Assembly (NCBI GenBank): GCA_011799875.1
Contig: CM022303.1
Span: 545,617,368-545,681,367, forward strand
Reading direction: 5' to 3'
DNA length: 64,000 nucleotides
From: Thinopyrum elongatum
Taxonomy: Eukaryota > Streptophyta > Magnoliopsida > Poales > Poaceae
The notes under the pieces: generated by a model
Seen by the model: only the letters and a program-made list of their open reading frames with translations
What the model was told of the DNA's origin: nothing
Database searches by the model: none
Translations under genes and position numbers: made by a program
Shown here: positions 22,011 to 32,086 of the stretch, piece by piece
Numbering within the stretch: position 1 is the first letter of the stretch
Layout of the letters: each line of letters opens with the position of its first letter

Positions 22011-22314
22011 GATCGGAAGGTCCCAGGCAGGAGGCCTACGCCTTTCGATCATAGTGTTTTATTTTGCCCCGCCTTTCTAGAGGCCTTTCTGTTTCTGTTT
22101 CATATCTGTACACAGATATCTGATGCTTCCGCTGACGCTTGTACGCAAGCTTATGTATTCGAGCCCTCGAGGCCCCTGGCTTGTAATATAAAGCTTGTAT
22201 GACTTTATTTATGTTTTAGAGTTGTGTTGTGATATCTTCCCGTGAGTCCTTAGGCTTGATCGTGTGCATTTGCGTGTATGATTAGTGCACGATTGAGCCG
22301 GGGGCGTCACAAGT

Positions 22315-22371
22315 TGGTATCAGAGCCAGGTTTCGATCCTGGGACCTGTGGGTTATGGGCCCACTACGCTT
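22315..22371 (+). other. 57 bases complementary to initiator tRNA-Met (extended primer copy)
   Basis: A normal primer-binding site matches 12-19 bases of the tRNA 3' end. Here the match to my recollection of plant initiator tRNA-Met runs on through the T arm, variable loop, anticodon stem and loop (CAT) and into the D arm, 57 bases in all with one mismatch (22365, T where C is expected). That mismatch falls opposite canonical position 26, a guanosine that is methylated in many eukaryotic tRNAs. Element F of the same LTR family matches only about 13 bases at its site (37041-37054). At 22372 the sequence switches directly to LTR position 221. Confidence 0.8.
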
Positions 22372-25300
22372 ATTATTGGAATTGGGTAAGTGACTCAAAC
22401 ATCCTCAAACAGTGACTAAAGACAATATTTATTAACCTTTTATTTAATCTAAATTAAATATGAAATTATGTTTTGCCCAAACTAGTTTTTGGAGTTAGGG
22501 TATAATGCACTGCTGATTTTGGGCTAGGTCACTTATTTAGTAAAAATCATTTTGTGGCCTAACTTTTTACAAAACAGAAAAGGAAAAAATAAAACAAAAG
22601 ATAAAAATGAAAGTTAAAATAAAAAGAAAAACAGAACCCCCACCCCCCCCCACTGGGCCGTGGCCCAGCTGCCGCCAGGCCAGCCCACCTCTCCTCCCCT
22701 TTATCCCCCCCTCCCGACCAAACCCTAACCTAATTCCCCCACTCCCCCGATCCCCTTTTTCCCCTGCGCCCGAAGCCGCTGCGCCGCCGTCGCCGCCCGG
22801 CGCTGCCCCGCCGGCGCCGCCCGTCTTCGCCCGTCCCCGAGCCTCGCCACTGTACCCCTGCAACGGGGGTGAGCCCCCTTCGACCCCCCTCTCGTTCCAC
22901 GTCGATCGAACGCCGTCACCGCGCCCTCTCCGCCCCGCGCCCGAGCTCGCGGCGAGCGCGTGCTCGCCGCGCCCTGACCGCGCGCCGTGCCCACCCCGCT
23001 CTCGCCGCGCCCCGCTGGCCCCTCGCCGTGCCCCGTGACGCTCACGCCGCTTGCCCCGCACTGCAACTGCTGCGCACGCACGCGCCGCATCACCGCCACC
23101 CCGCGCATGGCCCCGCCTCAGCTGCCGCAGTCCACCGCTGCGCGCTGCCCCGTCCTCCTCGTCTCGGCCGCGTTCGGCTCGGTCTCCGGCCCGACCCCGC
23201 TTTGCTACCGTCGCTCGCGCGCGCTCGCCCGCGTGCGCCTGCCCGCGCATGGCCGCACCGTCCCCGCTCGCCCCCTTCTGCCTGCTGCAACTGCTGCCGT
23301 CCGCGCCCGCCTTCGCCTTCGCGCAGCCCCGCCCACGCGCGCCCCTACCGCCTCCCTACTTTGCCCGCGCCGCCTGCGTCCGCGCTCGCCGCCGCTACGT
23401 GCCCGCGTGCGCGTTGACCTGCCACGCCCGGACATGTCCGGCCTTGGACGAGCACATCGCGGACATGTCCGGCTGTGCCACTGACCAGTGGGCCCAGCCC
23501 CCTGTTAAATAATAGAAATAAAAATAAACTAAAATTATTAAAATTAATAATTAATTAATAAATTAATTAGTTAATTAATTAATTAATTAACCCTGTTTAG
23601 GTTAATCTAATTTAGTTAATTAGTTTAATTAAGTATTAATTAATTAGTTAATCACTAATTAACTAACCAGTCTATGACAGGTGGCCCCCACCTGTCAGAT
23701 TGTGCTGACGTCAGCATGATGTCATGCTGACATCATCAATTACTGTTTCGGATAATGTCAGAATTAAATGATTAAATAAATTCCAGAAATTGTTTAAATC
23801 TTCATAAATTCATATTAAATAATCCGTAGCTCAGATCAAAAAACTTTGTACATGAAAGTTGCTCAGAACGACGAGACGAATCCGAATACGCAGTCCGTTC
23901 ATCCGCCACACGTCCTTAGCTATCCGAACATGCAACAGTTCCCCTCTTTTTGTCTATCCGAAAAGCCGGACACCGGGAATACTTTCCCGGATGTTTTTCT
24001 CTTTCGCCGGTATTACCTAGCCCTATGATAGAACACCGCTAGCTCTGCTTATTGACATGACATGCACTTGTTTGCTGTGTATTTATACTGTTTCCTCCCC
24101 CTCTTCTCTCTCGTTAGACCCCAACGTCGTCCCCGAGACCGACGCAACCCAGGAGACCGAAGACACCGTTGACGACCTTGCCCTTGCCGCCGAGCAACCA
24201 GGCAAGCCCCCGCTTTGATCATCCCGATATCGCCCATTCTAATTTCTCATGCTTGCATTAGAATTGCTGCTGCTACTGCTTTACCTATTCTGATGCATAG
24301 CCTGTTTACTGTAACCTGCTGTTGATAATTACCTGCATATCCTAAACTGCTTAGTATAGGCTGGGTAGAGACCTATCAGTGACCCCACTAGTCCTGACTG
24401 CCCCGCTGGATAATCGGAAGACCCGATCAACGGGATTGAAGACCAGGCCCCGGCACCGCACCTCACCCCCTTAGTTGTAACGACACTGCAGCGTTACCAC
24501 CGAGTGCCGAGGGTGATACCTCGTGTAGCACTTCTGATGTTAACTCTGTAGAGTAGCTATTCGGTCATGGTCATCGAGGGTGATTCCTCCTTCACCACTT
24601 CCGGTAACGTCGCTGTCGTGCAACACATCAGGTGTGAACCTATCGAGGGTGATTCCTCCGAGTTCACCTTGACGGATACATCGAGTGGGAATTCAATGAG
24701 GGTGATACCTCGGATTCCCCTGATGTTATAGACACACGGATACTTGGACTTTACACTGTTACTTGGATAGGCGGGTCGACCCTGAGGGGTACCCGCGTGC
24801 GCCTGAGAGGCGAGTTTTGTGAAGACGGGTGCCTGTATGGTGCTCGAGTGATGAATACGAGGCGCGGCCGGGCATTCTTAACCCTTGCAGCAAGTCCTCG
24901 AGACGGGGCGACGGGGTCACATCTTTCGTGAGTCTCTACTCATTACCGCAAGCCCTAGTCCATTAACGATTTGGATATTTGATCCGAGCAGGTCTCTGGC
25001 CTGATAGCACTAACCATCACGTGGGCATAGTATGGGCGTTCTACATCGTAGCATCAGCCGAAAGCTCTGTCAGACATCTAGTTCAGCCTTGCGGCCGGGA
25101 CGGACCGGCGCCCCCCTGGTGCCTGGCTTCCCCCTGCACGCAACGACTCGGAGTGCACAGGGCGATGGCCCAAGACCTCTGAGCGCTTAGGATGTAGATC
25201 GACGGGGACCTCTCTGCTGAGCTCTAGGTAGGGTTGCGATGTGTCGTTTGGCCGAGGCCGGGCATGACCCAGGAAAGTGTGTCCGGCCGGAGTTAATCGA

Positions 25301-26185
25301 GCGTGTTGGGTAAGTTGGTGCACCCCTGCAGGGAAGAAAACTTCTATCGATAGCCGGTCCTACGGTAAAGGACACTCGGAGTTGTATCCTGATTGATACA
25401 ATTAGAACTGGATACTATGGCTCTGGGATTGCTTCTCGTAGGGAGTCAAGAAGGGATCTCAGGACGAGGTTGATGACTGTATGGCTCTGGGATTGCTTTC
25501 TCGCAGGGAGTCGAGAAAGGATCTCTGGGTGAGGTTGAGACTTAATGATACTGCTACATTATATGGTACTGTCTACACTCTTCTAATGCTGCAAGACCTC
25601 TGAAGATGCTAGTCTTCGATAGGACTAGGCCTCCTCTCTATTCTGACATTTCTGCAGCCCAGTCCACATATACAGCCTTCCTTTGAAAATGTTGCATATG
25701 TAGCGTAGATCCTTGCTTGCTGAGTACTTCTGAGTACTCGCGGTTGCTTTGTTTTCCTTTTCTCCCCATATCAGTTTGTCGTGACCAAGATGACGGAGCC
25801 CCTGAGACAGCTGTCCCCGCCGACGATCGCTACTACTACCCCGAGGGTGGATACTGCTACGAGTTGACTGACGACCAGGAGTAGGATCGGAGGGTCCCAG
25901 ACAGGAGGCCTACGCCTTTCGATCGTAGTGTTTTATTTTGCCCCGCCTTTCTAGAGGCCTTTCTGTTTCTGTTTCATATCTGTACTCAGATATCTGATGC
26001 TTCCGCTGACGCTTGTACGCAAGCTTATGTATTCGAGCCCTCGAGGCCCCTGGCTTGTAATATAAAGCTTGTATGACTTTATTTATGTTTTAGAGTTGTG
26101 TTGTGATATCTTCCCGTGAGTCCTTAGGCTTGATCATGTGCATTTGCGTGTATGATTAGTGCATGATTGAGCCGGGGGCGTCACA
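22372..26185 (+). repeat. Element E, second LTR lacking its first 220 bases
   Basis: Aligns with 18503-22311 to the terminal CA at 26185. It has the same internal blocks as LTR 1, including the AT repeat, the palindrome cluster (23703-23738) and both putative exons. Confidence 0.88.
24118..25884 (+). CDS. Possible spliced acidic mini-gene, second copy
   Basis: Exons 24118-24201 (84 bases) and 25775-25884 (110 bases) correspond to those of LTR 1 with identical lengths and an open joined frame ending at TAG 25882-25884. One residue difference (Asp to Asn) is seen near the start. Confidence 0.33.
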
Positions 26186-26190
26186 CCCAT

Positions 26191-26283
26191 GGCTTCCGCT
26201 CTTTGTGCTACATGATCTCCCCCCCCCCCTGCCGAACCACAAGGGGCTGATGGCCCCATAGGTGATCGTGTTCCACCACGACA
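26191..26283 (+). repeat. 3' LTR of element B, last part
   Basis: Resumes GGCTTCCGCTCTTTGTGCTA exactly where 18282 broke off, after the second CCCAT, and ends CCACCACGACA. A C run lies at 26219-26229. Confidence 0.88.
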
Positions 26284-26420
26284 GCTGCGGAGCCACGGGA
26301 GTGAAGCCTCTACAGGCACAGACATGGGTCTTCTTGAGGCACGGTCCTGAAGCACACAAAGGCAGGAACCTGAACTATCTAAAACATAGAGGCACAGACG
26401 TGCTTCGTGTACACAAAGAT
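26284..26420 (+). repeat. Left motif array, continued after element B
   Basis: GCTGCGGAGCCACGGGAGTGAAGCCTC continues the tandem unit interrupted at 7664. GAGGCACGG and GAGGCACAG cores follow, with one inverted ATGCCTC near 26425. Confidence 0.7.
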
Positions 26421-26931
26421 ACATGCCTCTAGCATTCCAAGGCCGTGCATCTCAGGATGAACAAATAAAGGAAACATTTAAAACTAAAATGCCAAATCCA
26501 GACATCTGCCTTCATGCACAATGTTGCCTCGTATGTTACCAGACGTGCCTCTCTTCTGTGAACGTGTGAATGACAACAATACAAACATAAACGCACGACA
26601 GTGAATATAAGCCAAACAAAAAGGGCGCTTCTCCCAAACTATACATCTGTGCCACTTCCAGTGATTCTCTAAAGGTATCTGAACTCGCACCGACATCAAC
26701 AATGAACTTGTAAAATAAAAAAACATAGAAAAATATATTCCCGTAGCATGAGACAAGCCAAACATAATACTGTGAAAATAAACCCAAATTCCCAATATAG
26801 TACTCCATAGGATTGAACTAAAACTACGACATTAATTATACATGAAATGAAGTACTATCTCCCCCGCAAAAAAATGAACTACTATCTACATAGAGGTATT
26901 TCTTTTCGAAGCCTTCCAGTTGGAGTTCTGC
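26421..26931. other. AT-rich region 3' of exonuclease copy 2, no gene seen
   Basis: It probably includes the 3' untranslated region of copy 2. One inverted motif (CGTGCCTCTC) lies near 26544. The open frames here are short and AT-rich with no recognisable product. Confidence 0.5.
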
Positions 26932-27717
26932 TCACAAACGTCCACGGCGTCTGCTATTAGGAAGACAACGAGAATGCATCATGTCCTTCATCAGCAGAAC
27001 TCGGTGGTAAAGCTCATAGCTCACATACCCATCCTAAAACAAAAAGCGGATGAGAATGAAAATACAGGAAAAGAAAAAGCATGCTATTCTTGCAATAAAA
27101 ACAAAAATATAAAGACAAAAAATCCACATAAATGAAATTTTCACTTACAATTGTCGCATATTTCAGGTGGTCAAAGGAAAGCGGCTTCCATTCCCAGTAG
27201 TCATGCTGACCTTGTGGAAAAGATGACTTCATACTCGAGTGAGATTTCTCTATGACGGCTCCCGCCAGATCTGCCATGGAGTCCCTTAGATCGCCGCCTT
27301 TGATCATGGCTCCACTTGAAGGTCGATGTGATACTCTCTTGGAATTTTGAAGAAACTATTTGAGAGAACTTCTCTATCGTTCCTGACATCGACACTAGCA
27401 AAAGTTATACCTCTGTTCCGAAGGAAATCCTTCAGAGTAGGGCACTCCGTCCTGGCCTTGCACAAGTGATAGACAAGAACATGCTTGCGCATCGCCAGTT
27501 GCATGACGGCGACTTTTCTGTGACGATCAAAATAATCCTCTCATGTGTACTCCAGATCAAGACAAACAAACTTGTACCTGTCCTCACGCAGCCATTGCTC
27601 ATAAAGAGAAATAGTCTCCTCCACCTTGTAGGACTCGTTGGTGTACCACACCTCAAGCTTGGTGTTACCGTCGGCATCTACAAAGAGATGCTCAGTAGTG
27701 TTCCTGAAGTCATCCAT
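26932..27717 (-). pseudogene. DEDDy 3'-5' exonuclease-like gene, copy 2 (intron-containing, disabled)
   Basis: Start ATG at 27717 (MDDF), stop TGA at 26932-26934. The protein follows copies 1 and 3: KLEVWYTNE, Exo I LDLEYT, QLAMRKHVLVYH, FASVDVRND (Exo II), then DSMADLAGAVIE, and Exo III as YATID (Y-x3-D). A 115-base intron (27034-27148) has a GTAAGT donor and a TTTTGTTTTAG acceptor and splits Exo III just before its Asp; copy 3 has no intron there. Two lesions: TGA directly after LDLEYT, and a one-base loss giving TGA at the VEP/IKGG junction near 27305. Its leader is broken 70 bases upstream by element F. Confidence 0.83.
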
Positions 27718-27787
27718 GGAAACGAGGGTGAGAGTTCCAATGGAGTTTGGCTGTGCTTCTCCGGCATCACTCGGATGTGGTGAGGAT

Positions 27788-30700
27788 TGTGACGCCCCCG
27801 GCCCGATCGTGCACTAATCATACACGCAAATGCACACGATCAAGCCTAAGGACTCACGGGAAGATATCACAACACAACTCTAAAACATAAATAAAGTCAT
27901 ACAAGCTTTATATTACAAGCCAGGGGCCTCGAGGGCTCGAATACATAAGCTTGCGAACAAGCGTCAGCGGAAGCATCAGATATCTGAGTACAGATATGAA
28001 AGAAAGTACAGAAAGGCCTTTAGAAAGGCGGGGCAAAAGAAAACACTACGATCGAAAGGCACAAGGCCTCCTGCCTGGGACCCTCCGATCCTACTCCTGG
28101 TCGTCAGTCAACTCGTAATAGTATCCATCCTCTGGGTAGTAGTAGTAACGATCGTCGGGGCATCTGTCTCAGGAGGCTCCATCCTCTGGTCACGTCAAAC
28201 TGATATGGGGAGAAAAAGGAAAACAAAGCAACCGTGAGTACTCTGAAGTACTCAGCAAGCAAGGATCTACACTACATATGCAACATTTTCAAGGGGAGGC
28301 TGTATATGTGGACTGGGCTGCAGAAATGCCAGAATAGAGAGAAGGCCTAGTCCTATCGAAGACTAGCATCTTCAGCGATCTTGCAGCAGTAGAAGAGAGT
28401 AGAACAATACCATATAATGTAGCAGTAATGTTATCAACCTCACCCAGAGATCCTTTCTCGACTCCCTGCGAGAAAGCAATCCCAGAGCCATACATTCATC
28501 AACCTCGTCCTGAGATCCCTTCTCGACTCCCTGCGAGAAGCAATCCCAGAGCCATATATACAGGTCTCATCACAGGTATCCAGTTCTAAATTGTATCAAT
28601 CAGGATACAACTCCGAGTGTCCTTTACCGTAGGACCGGCTATCGATAGAAGTGTTCTTCCCTGCAGGGGTGCACCAACTTACCCAACACGCTCGATTAAC
28701 TCCGGCCGGACACACTTTCTAGGGTCATGCCCGGCCTCGGCCAAACAACACATCGCAACCCTACCTACAACTCCGCAGAGAGGTCCCCGCCGGTCTACAT
28801 CCTAAGCGCAAGGGGGTCTTGGCCATCGCCCCTCGCCCTCCGGGTCGTTGCGTACATGGCCCAGATCCAAGCACCACCGAAATGGCGCCAATCACTCCAT
28901 GCCGCACTGCTGAACTGGACGTCTGACAGAGCTTTCGGCTGATGCATACGATGCAGAACGCCCATACTATGCCCACGTGATGGTTAGTGCTATCAGACCA
29001 GAGGTCTGCTCGGATCAAATATCCAAATCGTTAGGACTAGGGCTTGCGGTAACGAGCAGAGACTCACGAAAGATGTGACCCCGTCGCCCCGTCTCGAGGA
29101 CTTGCGGCAAGGGCCAAGAATGCCCGGCCGCGCCTCGTATTCACCACTCGGGCACCACACTGGCAACCCGCCTTCACATCACATGCGGGTACCCCTCAGG
29201 GTCGACCCGCCTTTCCAAGTAACATTGTAAGGTCCAAGTATCCGTGTGTCCATAACATCAGGGAATCCGAGGTATCACCCTCATTGAATTCCCACTCGAT
29301 GTATCCGTCAAGGTGAACTAGGAGGAATCACCCTCACTGGGTCCACACTTGAGGTGTTGTAGGACAGCGTCGTTATCGGAAGCGGTGAAGGAGGAATCAC
29401 CCTCGATGACCACGACCGAATAGCTACTCTACAGAGTTAACATCAGAAGTGCTACAAGAGGGTTCACCCTCGGCACTCGATAGTAACGCTGCAGTGTCGT
29501 TACAACTAAGGGGGGGGTGATGTGCGGTGTCGGGTCCTGGTCTTCAATCCCATTGATCGGGTCTTCTGACGATCCAGCGCGGCAGTCGGGATAAGTGGGG
29601 TCACTGATAGGTCTCTACCCAGCCTAGACTAAACAGTTTAGGATATGTAGGTAATTATCAACAGTAGGTTACAATGAACAGGCTATGCATCAGAATAGGT
29701 AAAGCAGCAGCAGCAGTAATTCTAATGCAAGCATGAGAAATTTAGAATGGGCGATATCGGTATGCTCAAGGGAGGGGCTTGCCTGGTTGCTCGGCGGCAA
29801 GGGCAAGGTCGTCTATGGTGTCTTCGGGCTCCGGAGCTGCGTCGGTCTCGGGGACCACGTCGGGGTCGGGGGCTATCGAGAGAGAAGAGGGGGAGGAAAC
29901 AGTATAAATATATAGCAAACATGAGCATGACAAATACGATACACGGTGCTAGGGGTAGTCTAACGCAGCATCACACGTAACAGACGGAGCGGGAGAATAT
30001 CTGACGATATTCCCCGGGTCTTTGGAATTATCGGACAGAGGATAAGAGGGGAACGGTTGCAAGTTTGGATAGTTAGGGACGCGTGACGGACGAACGGACC
30101 GCGTATTCAGATTCGTCTCGTCGTTCTGAGCAACTTTCATGTACAAAGTTTTTCGATCTGAGTTACGGATTATTTAATATGATTTTCTAAAGTTTTTATT
30201 AATTTCTGGAATTTAATTAATTATTTAAATTAACATTATCCGAAACAGTGTCTTGCTGACGTCAGCATGACGTCAGCATGACGTCAGGACCAGTGGGTCC
30301 CACCTGTCATAGGCTGTTAGGTTAATTAGTGATTAACTAATTAAATTACTGTTTAATTAACACTAACTACTTAATTAAATTAACCTAATCAGGATTAATT
30401 AACTAATTAATTAATTAATTAGTTTAATTATTTTTATTTTTATTTTTATTAAATCATAATCCTATTTTTTTTTAACGTTTTGGGGGCTGTGGGCCCCGGC
30501 TGTCGGTGGCACAGAGGCCAAGCGGGCGAACGGGCGCGGGTGCGGGCGTGGACGCCCGACGGGCGCAGCGCCGCCCGAACGGGCGCACCGGCGGGGCGCG
30601 GCTGCGGCCGGAGGGGAGACGCGGCCGGGAGCGGTGTAGGGCGAGCGGCGATGCGCGGGCGCGGGGAGGCGGAGGCACGGCGCGGAGCGGGCCGGGCGCG

Positions 30701-32050
30701 GGCGAGCGGAGGCCGGAGCGCGCGCGCGGGCGAGCGGGCGGCAAGCGAGGCGTGGGCGCGGGCGCCTTGGTGGCGAGCGGGGACGAGGGCCCGGGCGCGG
30801 TGGGGGCGCGCGCGCGTGCGGCAGAGGCGAGCGGGGAAGGGGGCGGGCGGCGACCGAGGCAGNNNNNNNNNNNNNNNNNNNNNNNNNNNNNNNNNNNNNN
30901 NNNNNNNNNNNNNNNNNNNNNNNNNNNNNNNNNNNNNNNNNNNNNNNNNNNNNNNNNNNNNNNNNNNNNNNNNNNNNNNNNNNNNNNNNNNNNNNNNNNN
31001 NNNNNNNNNNNNNNNNNNNNNNNNNNNNNNNNNNNNNNNNNNNNNNNNNNNNNNNNNNNNNNNNNNNNNNNNNNNNNNNNNNNNNNNNNNNCTCGGAGTG
31101 GCCGGAGTCGGCGATGGCGTGCGGCGGCCGAAGGTGGAAGATGACGGCGCCGGCGACGCAGCGACGCGTTCTAGCTCGTGGGGCTCGGGGGAGAGGCGTA
31201 GTCGACGGAGGCGAACCATGCGGGCACGGTCACGCGACGAGGCAGAGGCGGTGGCCGCGCGTGCTACGGCGGCGGTGCCATGGCTGCGCACTGGAGAGAG
31301 AGGAGAGGTGGTGTCCAGGGGAGAGTGAGGCGAGGGAGAGCCAGGGGGTCCGGGGTGCTGCTCATATACGCGGCAGTCGCGGCGACGCGCTGTCGACCGC
31401 GAGGGAGGGAGGGGCCTGGGCGTGCGCGCGTGCGTGCGCCAGGTGCTCGACAGCGAGCCCCGGGCATGAGCAGTACGAAGAGGACGAGCGAGTTGGGCTG
31501 GGCCGGCCAGGGGGGAATGGGCCGGCCTGGTTGGTGGCCTGGTGGCCAGCTGGGCCACGGCCCAGTTGGTCCGGGGGGGGCTTTTCCTTTTTCTTTTCTT
31601 TTCTCCTTTTATTTATCCATACCCCTGTTTTGTAAATAGTTAGGGCTCAAATTGAATTTTGTAAAACATGTGACCTGGTCCATAAATACCAGTGCTTAAT
31701 TCCCTAACACCTAAAATTAGTTTGGGCAAAACATCATTTCATACTTAAATTAGATTTAATAAATGGTTATTAAATATTGTTTTTAGTCGCTGTTTGAAGA
31801 TGTTTGAGTCACTTACCCAACTCCAATGATGTTGGTTTCAATTTTAGAATTGTCTCTGATTTATTTGCTATTTAATGAACAATTTAGTTTCTATGTTGGA
31901 CAACTTTTATTTTCCACTTTCATTTAAATTTGAATTTGAGGTTAGGAGTTGAAATGCAATATGATGTTAATGATGATCATGCACTGATAATCATGCTGAC
32001 TTGGCATTATCAAAATGGGATTACTGTGGCTAACCACCGGGGGTGTTACA
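27788..32050 (-). repeat. 3' LTR of element F (contains assembly gap)
   Basis: Matches the 5' LTR closely over 27788-28795, 28910-30145 and 31092-32050. Blocks 28800-28905 and about 30150-30862 differ strongly; the second block is followed by the gap. It has three TGACGTCA cores at 30254-30288. The possible LTR exon (29783-29872, 90 bases) is open, but the second exon (28091-28199, 109 bases) has a TGA right at the junction. Confidence 0.88.
30863..31091. other. Assembly gap (229 N)
   Basis: A run of unknown bases within the GC-rich block of the 3' LTR of element F. Frames reported across it are not meaningful. Confidence 1.
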
Positions 32051-32060
32051 AATCTCCTCT
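32051..32060 (-). other. Polypurine tract of element F
   Basis: Minus strand reads AGAGGAGATT directly upstream of the 3' LTR start, the expected primer site for plus-strand synthesis. Confidence 0.7.
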
Positions 32061-32086
32061 ACTAACAAGAATTCTCGTCCCGAGAA

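Larger units (their letters stand above)
18283..22311 (+). repeat. Element E, complete first LTR (4,029 bases)
   Basis: Begins TGTAACACCCC and ends GGGGGCGTCACA. In order: an AT-rich start, a C run (18773-18786), a very GC-rich block (18880-19600), a TTAA-type AT-rich stretch (19640-19780), tandem bZIP-type palindromes (19821-19856), a possible coding exon (20236-20319), four copies of GAGGGTGATWCCTC (20626-20830), a 60-base tandem duplication (21541-21663), a second possible exon (21901-22010) and a poly(A)-signal-like AATATAAA near 22187. Long frames in the GC-rich block exist in most frames and are not taken as genes. Confidence 0.88.
18283..26185 (+). mobile_element. Element E: aberrant LTR - tRNA complement - truncated LTR insertion
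   Basis: A 7,903-base insertion with perfect 5-base target duplication CCCAT and intact outer ends (TGTAACACCCC to GGCGTCACA). It holds one complete 4,029-base LTR, the spacer AGT, 57 bases complementary to initiator tRNA-Met, and a second LTR lacking its first 220 bases. There is no gag, pol or normal internal sequence. The LTR belongs to the same family as that of element F, whose internal region carries a Tekay-like polyprotein, so E was presumably mobilised by proteins from such an element. The two LTR copies are about 98 percent alike by eye. Confidence 0.88.
7665..26283 (+). mobile_element. Element B: full-length, decayed Tat-lineage Ty3/Gypsy element with element E nested in its 3' LTR
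   Basis: Bounded by two LTRs of 924 and 929 bases (the second split by element E), with a primer-binding site, gag, protease, RT, double RNase H, integrase and a downstream antisense ORF. The flanking pentamers are GCAGT on the left and GCTGC on the right, a target duplication with two differences. The flanks also join to rebuild the tandem repeat (GCAGCGAAGGCACGGGAG type), which confirms the insertion point. More than a dozen stops and frameshifts, mostly of C-to-T type, mark it as old. Without E it is about 10.7 kb. Confidence 0.9.

Noticed and set aside
22315..22371. A tRNA gene on the minus strand
   Set aside because: Only the 3' 57 bases of initiator tRNA-Met are present; the 5' acceptor strand and most of the D arm are missing, and it sits exactly at the primer site after an LTR.
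30449..31639. Open frames of up to 369 codons spanning the N gap
   Set aside because: They contain 76 or 77 unknown residues from the gap, and lie in a GC-rich LTR with frames open on both strands.
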